Shown here: in pieces, positions 1-6,813 of the stretch
Position numbering within the stretch: the stretch's first letter is position 1
How the letters are laid out: the number at the start of each line of letters is the position of its first letter
Origin: Gimesia benthica
GTDB taxonomy: Bacteria; Planctomycetota; Planctomycetia; Planctomycetales; Planctomycetaceae
Length of the DNA stretch: 64,000 nt
Assembly (NCBI RefSeq): GCF_009720525.1
Contig: NZ_CP043930.1
Span: 1,488,001-1,552,000 of the forward strand
Direction: 5' to 3'
Notes under the pieces: generated by a model
The model's database searches: none
Told to the model about the DNA's origin: nothing
Seen by the model: the letters and a program-made list of their open reading frames with translations, nothing else
Program-made: the position numbers and the translations under genes

Positions 1-1157
1 ACGTTGTTCAAGGTGAAGCCGAACAGTTTCATGAAAGCAAACGTGGAAATGATCGAAGCGGGAATCGCCACCGAGGCAATCACCGTGGATCGCCAGGATC
101 GCATAAACAACAGCACGGTGATACAGGCCAGAATACTACCGGAAATCAGGTGCTTTTCCAGTTCGTGCAGTGCCGTCACGATATAGCGGGATTGATCCTG
201 CACCACGCTGACCGTCACATCATCGGGCAGCAGTTCCTGGCTGCGGGGCAGCATCTTTTTAATGCCTTCCACCACCGCAACCGTATTTTCTCCCGACTGT
301 TTCTGAATCGTCAACACAACCGCCGGCGCCTGATTCAACCGCGCAATCGTGCGGACTTCCTTGGTATCGTCGCTCACTGTTCCCAGGTCGGCCAGTCGGA
401 CCGGCGTCCCGTTGATCGTATCGACCACCAGATTCGGAAAATTGCTCGCGTCGGCAATGCGGCCCATCGTCCGCAGGGACCGCTCGCGGAAGCCCTGGTC
501 CAGGCGTCCCCCGGGAACTTCGGTATTCTGTCGCACCAGTGCATCCCGGATCTGCAGGATCGACATCTGGTAAGCCGCCAGACGGTCCGCGTCGATATCC
601 ACCTTCACCGCCCGATCCGCGGCCCCCGCAATCTGAACCTCACCCACTCCGGGAGACGATTCAATCACGTTCTTCACGTAGCGGTCTGCAAACAGATACA
701 GTTCCCGCGAGGTGCGTGGTCCCGAAACCGCCAGCGTCATGATCGGCGACGATTCCAGATCCCGTTTCTGCACGATCGGCGGATCTATATTGGGAGGCAA
801 CAGATTCATCGCCCCCGAAACCGCATCCCGCACGTCCTGAGTCGCAGCGTCGACGTTCCGGTTCAGATTGAAGGTAATGATCACGAACGAACGACCGTCG
901 CGCGAGATCGAACGCAGTTCCTCGATGCCCGCCACGGTTGCGACCGCATCTTCCAGCACCGCGCTGACTTCGGATTCGACTTCCTGAGACGCCGCCCCGG
1001 GATAGTTCGTCCGGATATAAATCGAGGGCATGTCCATGTTAGGAAAGCGATCGACGCCCAGCTCCGGAAAGGCCACAAGACCGGCGACCACTAATGCGGT
1101 AATCAGCATCAGCGCAAACACGGGCCTTTTGACACAGACTTCGGCTAACCAGTACAA
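1..1157 (-). CDS. RND efflux transporter, N-terminal part (cut by window start)
   Basis: Inner-membrane proton-driven efflux pump subunit of the RND superfamily, AcrB/HAE1-like. About 385 codons are open from the start to the window edge, against roughly 1030 for a full pump, so the C-terminal two thirds lie outside. The reading frame begins with a short cytoplasmic stretch, then a first membrane helix (about residues 12-32), then the porter-domain motif containing FPNMDMPSIYI and YPGAASQEVE, which is typical of the family. No ATG is available because an in-frame TAA precedes it. A TTG at 1157 lies 7 nt after an AGGGA ribosome site and is the best start. The adaptor gene lies immediately upstream on the same strand (69 nt gap), so the two form an operon. 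Substrate is unknown. Confidence 0.88.
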   Translation of the reverse strand, partial: MYWLAEVCVKRPVFALMLITALVVAGLVAFPELGVDRFPNMDMPSIYIRTNYPGAASQEVESEVSAVLEDAVATVAGIEELRSISRDGRSFVIITFNLNRNVDAATQDVRDAVSGAMNLLPPNIDPPIVQKRDLESSPIMTLAVSGPRTSRELYLFADRYVKNVIESSPGVGEVQIAGAADRAVKVDIDADRLAAYQMSILQIRDALVRQNTEVPGGRLDQGFRERSLRTMGRIADASNFPNLVVDTINGTPVRLADLGTVSDDTKEVRTIARLNQAPAVVLTIQKQSGENTVAVVEGIKKMLPRSQELLPDDVTVSVVQDQSRYIVTALHELEKHLISGSILACITVLLFMRSWRSTVIASVAIPASIISTFAFMKLFGFTLNN

Positions 1158-1226
1158 AATCGATTCCCTTTACATCAGGCTGCGGCGACTTTCTTCACAA
1201 GACGGATCAGGCAGACCCGCCGGTAA

Positions 1227-2474
1227 TTATGTTTTGGCTTTGGTCTGTTCGGCAGCCGAGGGTTGTGGCTCCGCGGCAGACAGTGTTCCGGGACGTCCTT
1301 CCTTCGCGGTACGCAGAATGACATCACCCGGCTGCAGTCCTTCTAAAATTCGGATCTGATCACCGCGTCGTTCTCCCAGCAGGACCTCCTGCATCTTCAC
1401 GGTGCCATCCACGGCTTTCCAGACTTTTTCTGTCCCCGCAAACTGCACGACTGACGAGATCGGCACGACTATCGCCTTCTGATCGGGATCGACGATGATC
1501 CGTCCTTCGGCAAACAGGCCGGCCCGCAATTCCCGATCCGGGTTCTCGACCAGCGACTCAAACAGCAATGAACGGCTCAACTGATCCAGGAACGGACTGA
1601 TGCGGGTCACTTTGGAAGTCCGCTGTGGTACCGATTCAATTTTCAATTCGATCGGCTGACCAATTTCAAGCTGGGTCGAGAGACGCTCGGGCACCGTTCC
1701 CCGGTAGCGGAGCTGATCGATTCGCACGAGCACCAGCAGTGGATCACCCATGCGAATGTAACTCCCGGGCGCAACCAGGCGTTTCTGCACGACGGCCGGG
1801 TATGTGGCTTTCAGTTCGGTGTTCTTCAAGTCTTCCCGTGCCAGATCCAGTTGCGTCTGTTGCACGGTGATATTAGCCATTTTCTCGCGGACCCCGTTCA
1901 AAGCGGAGGCATAGCGGGCCTGGGCCACCTGTTCGAACGACACGACCTGATCGAACTCGGCCTGGCCCATCACATTCTGTTTATACAGCGTCTTCGCCCG
2001 TTCCAGGTTCGCGGTCGCCTCATCCCACTCGGCTTTTTTCTCACGGGCCGGGGGCGAATTTTCGGGTACCAGTTTTTCAAGCGGGTCTCCCGGCTTCAAC
2101 CCGACGGCCGAACGAACTGCCGCCAGTTGTGCCTCTGCCTGCTTGACGCGGAGTTTGAAATCTTCCTGGTCGATCGTAATCAATGGATCACCGACCTCAA
2201 CAACATCTCCAAGATCAACGTGTACTTCGGAAACGCGGCCTTCTACCTTGATCCCCAGCGTCGCCTCTTCGTCAGGAAACAGACTCCCCTGGCTGCGGAC
2301 AATGCGTGGCCAGGTCTGCTCGGCAACGGTCAGTGTCTCCACATTCAAGACCGGTAGTGTCTCCCCGGCTTTTTTAGTGGGGGCTGGTTGATTAGATTCG
2401 CATCCCATCAAAAACAGGACGCACAGGAGGCTGAGCAGGCAGGAATTTGGAGGACGGCACAGGATGACATTCAT
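1227..2474 (-). CDS. RND adaptor lipoprotein (HlyD/MFP family)
   Basis: Periplasmic adaptor that links an RND pump to an outer-membrane channel. The 415-residue product starts at the ATG at 2474. Its signal sequence ends in an LMGC lipobox with Cys25, so it is a lipoprotein. A biotinyl-lipoyl-like half-motif (GRVSEVHVDLGDVVEVGDPL) is followed by a coiled-coil hairpin (about residues 110-210), the second lipoyl half (residues including APGSYIRMGDPL), a beta-barrel and the C-terminal membrane-proximal domain ending in GLQPGDVILRT. The frame stays open a further 110 codons upstream, but that stretch runs antisense through the neighbouring DUF1501 gene and has no signal peptide, so it is not counted. 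It is co-oriented with the RND gene downstream and is the first gene of the pair. Confidence 0.92.
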   Translation of the reverse strand: MNVILCRPPNSCLLSLLCVLFLMGCESNQPAPTKKAGETLPVLNVETLTVAEQTWPRIVRSQGSLFPDEEATLGIKVEGRVSEVHVDLGDVVEVGDPLITIDQEDFKLRVKQAEAQLAAVRSAVGLKPGDPLEKLVPENSPPAREKKAEWDEATANLERAKTLYKQNVMGQAEFDQVVSFEQVAQARYASALNGVREKMANITVQQTQLDLAREDLKNTELKATYPAVVQKRLVAPGSYIRMGDPLLVLVRIDQLRYRGTVPERLSTQLEIGQPIELKIESVPQRTSKVTRISPFLDQLSRSLLFESLVENPDRELRAGLFAEGRIIVDPDQKAIVVPISSVVQFAGTEKVWKAVDGTVKMQEVLLGERRGDQIRILEGLQPGDVILRTAKEGRPGTLSAAEPQPSAAEQTKAKT

Positions 2475-2595
2475 AAGTTCATTATATAATCGATTATCGC
2501 TATGTCGAGTATTTTCAGCCGGGAATCGGGGTCCGGTTATGCGGGTTATACCGCCCGATGATTCTTGCATGAGCGCTCTCTCAGAAGGACGTCGG

Positions 2596-3955
2596 TTAGC
2601 CAAACAGCTCGGAAACCGGTTCCCCGGTATCGAGCAGAGGCATCGGGCGATCCAGGCGATCGCGGAGAATAACACGCTGGGGATCGATGCCCAGATGCCG
2701 GTAGATTGTCGCCGCAACATCCTGCGGCCCCACCGGACGTTCGACGACATCTTCACCGCGGCTGCTGGAACGGCCGATGATCTGTCCCATCCGCATTCCG
2801 CCACAGCCCATCATCACACTGAAGGTTCGCCCCCAGTGGTCGCGTCCTGCATGCTGGTTAATTCGGGGCGTGCGTCCAAATTCGCCCATCGCCACCACCA
2901 GTGTCTTCTCATACAGACCGCGGTCGATCAGATCCCGAATCAATCCGGAGATCGCGGCATCCAGCGGTGGAATCAGTTTGCGGGCCCCTTCTTCCGTGCG
3001 GAGTCGTCCCGCGGAACCGTGATGATCCCAGGGGACACAGTTGACGGTCACAAACGTCGAACCATGCTCCACCAGACGCCGCGCCAGGAGTGCACTTTGC
3101 CCGAACGTATGCCGTCCGTAGCTGTCGCGAACCGCCGCCGGTTCGTCTTCAATATCAAACGCAGAGCGAACCCCTTTCGAATACAGCAGATCAAATGCTT
3201 TCTGCTGGTGCTCGTCCAGGTCGCGGATCAGCTTCTCGTGTCGACGTGGCAGCTGGTCGAGCGAACTTAACAGTTCCTGCCGGTTCTTCAGTCGATCGAC
3301 CGTCAGGCCGCGAGCCAGGGTCAGGTTCTGTACGCTGAAGCTCGAAGTATTCGGATCGGAATTGACAATAAACGGATCGAACCCCCGCCAATGTACGAAG
3401 AATAATGAAACAGATTATCGGTCCCCCACGAAGGTGAGGCACTCCCACATAGGGGGGCATGCCTTCCTGCCGGGCACCTCGCAGGAACGAAGCCGCGGAG
3501 CCAATCGAAGGACGTCGCTGCACCCGATTGTCGGGTGCGTTGAAGGCAGGACCTTCAAAGCCGGTCAACATCCAGTGATTTCCCTTGGTATGATCGCCGG
3601 TCCCGTGATTCACGGTTCGCAGCACAGCCAGGTGCTCGGCCAGTTTCGCCTGTCCCGGCATCAGTTCGCTGAACTGGACTCCCGACAGGCTGGTCGCGAT
3701 TGGCTGAAAGGGTCCCCGGTATTCTGCAGGTGCTTCGGGCTTGGGATCCCAGGTTTCCATATGCCCCGGACCGCCGCTCAACCAGAACAGGATCACATTG
3801 GTATCCTGTTGCTTCGACGAAACAGCCCCTTCCGCTTTGAGCTTCAGCAGATCCGCCAGACACAAACCGCCTGCCCCCAATGCGCCCGCCTGCACGAAAT
3901 TGCGACGTGTGATTCCGGAACAGTCGGTCATGATGCGGGACGGTCGTTGGTTCAT
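2596..3955 (-). pseudogene. DUF1501 family protein, two frameshifts (broken or undercalled)
   Basis: Exported DUF1501 protein of the alkaline phosphatase/sulfatase-like superfamily. The N-terminal part carries a Tat motif (TRRNF) and the family segment WLSGGPGHMETWDPKP. The C-terminal part carries CVPWDHHG, GEFGRTP and AGRDHWG. The two parts are in different frames. Adding one G to each of two G5 runs (C5 on the plus strand at 3423-3427 and 3382-3386) rejoins them through HLRGGTDNLFHY and GGGFDPFIVNSDPNT into one 453-residue protein, the normal family length. Between the two runs the true frame is the third one, so both changes are needed. Either the gene is decayed by two deletions or the sequence undercalls two homopolymers. 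There is no sign of other decay. It is a single gene without an adjacent DUF1549/1553 partner. Confidence 0.85.
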
Positions 3956-4149
3956 GGAGGGACTCGCGGGATTGCAGGAATGAGACTCTAAACATCAACC
4001 GTACATAAGCGCGGGTTGATTTGTTAATTATCGTCAGAAATTCACTGTGGGTCAAGAACGGACTTGCCCGGAATCCGGGGATGCCCCTAAAACAAAGGGC
4101 GACTTTCCCCGAGAATCCCTCTCACCGGAACCGGTTCATCCAGCCTGAA

Positions 4150-4875
4150 TTACGACTTCTCTCCGCGGGAATAAATCTTGACGTCATCCACCACTGCCTT
4201 GCGAGGCACTGCCAGTCGCAGCAGTCGCTTGGTCGGATGGGCCATCCCCTCAGAGGCAAAAGAGCCGACCTTTTTCCCGTCGATGGAAACAGTCAGCCGG
4301 TCCCCTTCCACATTCACCAGCAGGTCGTACCACTTGCCGGTCTCCAGCTTGAGCGGGAACCGTTTGGTTTTGGTCTTGAGCAGTTCTTTATGTTCCTCAG
4401 ACAGAGTACCCGCTTTCCGCTGATCGCGAATTTTCAGATCCATGTTGCCGGTCTTGAGATCGGTGATCATCAGATTTTTGGGGCTGATCTTAGCCACAAA
4501 CAGATGGCCGGCGTGTACCGGTTTGTATTTGAGATCCGCAAAATTGAGTCCCAGGCTGTCTTTAGGGTCTTCCAGCATGAACCGCAGGGCAACCGCGCCA
4601 TTCTTGAATTCGGCAGGATGCGTCACCGAAACGGCGTGGTCGGCTGTCTCATGAATGTAGATATACATCGCACCGTCACGCAGGTCGACCTGTTTGTTCC
4701 CCTTCGCCCGGCTGCGACTATTCGTCCCCCAGCCCTTGCCGATCTCATCCTTCTGCTCCTGTGATTCACTCCGTTCGAAATCATCTTCGAAAATCAACGT
4801 CCCCCGTTCATCGGCCCAGACCAGCGAAGAACAGAACAGGACAAACACTGCTGCAGCAAATTGGAATGATTTCAC
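4150..4875 (-). CDS. Exported concanavalin-like (LamG/GH16-fold type) domain protein
   Basis: A 241-residue secreted protein. I place the start at the GTG at 4875, because an AAGGA site sits 7 nt upstream and translation then begins directly with a classical signal peptide (KSFQFAAAVFVLFCSSLVWA). A longer ATG start would put about 47 unrelated residues before it. The mature part opens with LIFEDDFERSES and closes with VDDVKIYSRGEKS, a pattern seen in planctomycete proteins with a jelly-roll lectin/glucanase-like fold: an opening 'DDFER' strand, a WYDLLVNVEGDRLTVSIDGK beta-hairpin and a final VDDV strand. Probably carbohydrate-binding or a 3-keto-disaccharide-hydrolase relative; no catalytic residues can be assigned. 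Divergent from the lipoprotein gene at 5103. Confidence 0.75.
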   Translation of the reverse strand: MKSFQFAAAVFVLFCSSLVWADERGTLIFEDDFERSESQEQKDEIGKGWGTNSRSRAKGNKQVDLRDGAMYIYIHETADHAVSVTHPAEFKNGAVALRFMLEDPKDSLGLNFADLKYKPVHAGHLFVAKISPKNLMITDLKTGNMDLKIRDQRKAGTLSEEHKELLKTKTKRFPLKLETGKWYDLLVNVEGDRLTVSIDGKKVGSFASEGMAHPTKRLLRLAVPRKAVVDDVKIYSRGEKS

Positions 4876-5043
4876 AGACGGATCCTTTTCAATGTAAGCA
4901 TGGAAAAACGGACGATCTCTACCGGAACGACCGCTGGTCAGGCGGATAACCATGAGCCCTCGATTGTACCTGCTGGCAGCAGGCTTGTCTCTCATCCCGT
5001 TCCCTGCTCCATTCAATTTGAATATCTTTCATTTCTTTAGTAT

Positions 5044-5073
5044 TTGCAGTCAGATCTGCGGAACGTTTATGAT
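5044..5073 (+). promoter_or_regulatory. Possible sigma-70-type promoter
   Basis: TTGCAG at 5044-5049 and TATGAT at 5068-5073 are separated by 18 nt. The -10 matches 5 of 6 and the -35 only about 3 of 6. The predicted start would leave a short leader containing an AAGGAG ribosome site 6 nt before the ATG at 5103. Weak support from the -35. Confidence 0.3.
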
Positions 5074-5102
5074 AAGCAGATCACACATACAAGGAGCATT
5101 GC

Positions 5103-6422
5103 ATGTCCGGCTCATTCTGTCCGTCAGTCCGTCACTGGCCAGTACCAGTCTTGCTGGCCCTGTCAGTGATCCTCTTCAACTGCGGCCAAAATACCGACTC
5201 TCACTCAGCTGCAGCAGCCTCTGAACCACCCGGGAAGCAGTCTCCTGCCAATACGCAACAACAGCCGACAGCAACAGAAGCATCGCTGGCGCTCTTTGAA
5301 AAACGCATTCTACCGCTGCTGCAGTCTCCCAAACCTTCGAGCTGTGCGGAATGCCATTTGAGTGGCGTCGATCTCAAAGACTACATTCGTCCCACCCAGT
5401 TGGAAACCTTCTCCTCGCTGGTCTCCGCAGGGATGATCAATGTTCAACAGCCGGACGAATCGAAACTCTTGAAATTCATCAGCCGACGCCCCCCACAACC
5501 GGGCCTCATCACGGAAAAAATCCGTCAGCAGGAATACAAAGCGTTTCGCGCCTGGATTCAGACTGCGGTCAAAGATCCTCAACTGCTGTCTAAAAAAAGC
5601 AAAGGGAAACCGATTGGCCCACAACTGCCGGAGGAAGTCATCCGCCACGCCCGCCAGGACCGGGTGCTCGCTTCTTTCATCGAGAATATCTGGACCGAGG
5701 TCGGTCGCTGTGCCGCCTGCCATTCCCCGGATCTAAATCAGAAACAGGTGAAAAAACACGGCGACCAGGTTTCGTGGATCATACTCAACGATCCCCAGGC
5801 GACATTGAACTACTTGCGGGACGCAGACCTGATTAATACCGACCAGCCGGCACAAAGCCTGCTACTGCAAAAGCCCACCCTTCAGGTCGAACATGGCGGC
5901 GGACAGAAGATGGTCGTCGGCGATCGCAGCTACAAACAGTTTCGCCGTTTCATCGACGATTATGCGGCCATCGTGCAGGGCAAATATGCCGAGACAAATC
6001 AACTCCCCAAACCAGGCAACGAAGTCTCCGTAGTCACCGACATCTGGCTGAAACTGGAAGGCGTTCCGGCGAAGTTTGACAAGCAGCTGTTACAGGTTGA
6101 CCTCTACCGAGCCACAGACACAGGCTGGTCTCCTTACCGGGTCGCGACTTCGGACCGCCCGATCTTCGGACCAAAAAATCTCTGGCAACATTCACTCAGC
6201 CTGACCGCACCGCGGGACAGCAAATGGGCTCAGCAAATCAACCACAAACAATTGCCCCCCGGCCGCTACCTGCTCAAACTCTATATCGACCAGAACAGCA
6301 AGCTCCAGCAAGACTACACAGCCGAGCTGGGCAAAGCGGATTTCGTCGGTCAGGTCGAAATCAAAAGCCGCTGGCGTCCCGGCTACGGTGCGATGACCAA
6401 AGCCCGATTCCCTGCCCCGTGA
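5103..6422 (+). CDS. Di-CxxCH lipoprotein (cytochrome-like)
   Basis: A 439-residue lipoprotein. The signal peptide ends in LFNC with Cys27 as the likely lipidated residue, followed by a Ser/Ala/Gln-rich linker. Two CxxCH motifs that could bind haem c are visible: CAECH at residues 81-85 and CAACH at residues 203-207. Each is followed by a segment of similar layout (VSAGMINVQQPDESKLLKF and LRDADLINTDQPAQSLLLQKP), so the protein probably arose by internal duplication of a cytochrome-like domain. The C-terminal 120 residues look like a beta-rich domain without haem motifs. AAGGAG precedes the ATG by 6 nt. It may take part in exported electron transfer together with the nearby DUF1549/1553 proteins; that link is inference from context. 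Confidence 0.85.
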   Translation: MSGSFCPSVRHWPVPVLLALSVILFNCGQNTDSHSAAAASEPPGKQSPANTQQQPTATEASLALFEKRILPLLQSPKPSSCAECHLSGVDLKDYIRPTQLETFSSLVSAGMINVQQPDESKLLKFISRRPPQPGLITEKIRQQEYKAFRAWIQTAVKDPQLLSKKSKGKPIGPQLPEEVIRHARQDRVLASFIENIWTEVGRCAACHSPDLNQKQVKKHGDQVSWIILNDPQATLNYLRDADLINTDQPAQSLLLQKPTLQVEHGGGQKMVVGDRSYKQFRRFIDDYAAIVQGKYAETNQLPKPGNEVSVVTDIWLKLEGVPAKFDKQLLQVDLYRATDTGWSPYRVATSDRPIFGPKNLWQHSLSLTAPRDSKWAQQINHKQLPPGRYLLKLYIDQNSKLQQDYTAELGKADFVGQVEIKSRWRPGYGAMTKARFPAP

Positions 6423-6488
6423 TTGAAAACGTCATTCACCTTTCAGCAAACCACTTAGCTCCAGTTTTTTGCAATCAGGCGGAATCCG

Positions 6489-6499
6489 CCCCCCCCCCC
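6489..6499 (+). repeat. C11 homopolymer in intergenic DNA
   Basis: Eleven consecutive C residues lie between the lipoprotein gene and the next promoter, the longest homopolymer I found in the window. It is not in a coding region. Confidence 0.9.
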
Positions 6500-6535
6500 A
6501 AACACTCACTTAAGAGCGGTAACCCAACCAGACCG

Positions 6536-6562
6536 TTTCGTGTCTTTCGTGCATTTCGTGGT
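6536..6562 (+). repeat. Three 9-bp tandem units (TTTCGTGnn)
   Basis: Units tttcgtgtc, tttcgtgca and tttcgtggt follow each other directly. This phrase is familiar from intergenic short repeats in many bacterial genomes, where it gives spurious 'FRVFRVFRG' translations. It sits in a 391-bp gap (6423-6813) that also holds the C11 tract, a promoter and a leader hairpin, and no gene. Confidence 0.75.
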
Positions 6563-6655
6563 AGTAAATCCTTACCAAATCGCCCTTTAATTTACTGAAA
6601 TCATCCCTTTTTGCGGTCATTTTTTCGATTTTTCCCCCAAATCGCGACGATATTA

Positions 6656-6683
6656 TGGACATATAGATCTTATTGTTTATAAT
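6656..6683 (+). promoter_or_regulatory. Sigma-70-type promoter for the DUF1549/1553-DUF1501 pair
   Basis: TGGACA (6656-6661, 5 of 6 to consensus) and a perfect TATAAT (6678-6683) are separated by 16 nt in a strongly AT-rich stretch. Transcription would begin near 6690, just before the leader hairpin at 6692, giving a leader of about 125 nt before the gene at 6814. Confidence 0.6.
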
Positions 6684-6691
6684 AAATATTC

Positions 6692-6726
6692 ATGAGACTG
6701 CCGGAGGTGCTGACCGGCAGCCTCAT
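6692..6726 (+). promoter_or_regulatory. 5' leader hairpin
   Basis: ATGAGACTGCCGG (6692-6704) and CCGGCAGCCTCAT (6714-6726) form a 13-position stem with a single A/C mismatch and a 9-nt loop. It starts within a few bases of the predicted transcription start. No U-run follows, so it is not an intrinsic terminator. It could protect the mRNA 5' end or be a protein-binding site. A second small hairpin (CCAC/GTGG near 6743-6755) follows. Confidence 0.55.
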
Positions 6727-6813
6727 AACAATGCGAAATCCCACCTGAAAAGTGGTCTGCTTCCATGTCGGCAGCCCGCTTCTATCCCACCATAGACATG
6801 ACGAAAGGCGGCG

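Noticed and set aside
150..1094. 314-codon plus-strand open frame
   Set aside because: It is antisense to the clear RND porter domain and has a basic, His/Arg-rich composition without any recognisable motif.
2475..2804. N-terminal extension of the first RND adaptor (110 extra codons)
   Set aside because: It runs antisense through the DUF1501 gene, lacks any domain, and would bury the signal peptide and lipobox that start cleanly at 2474.
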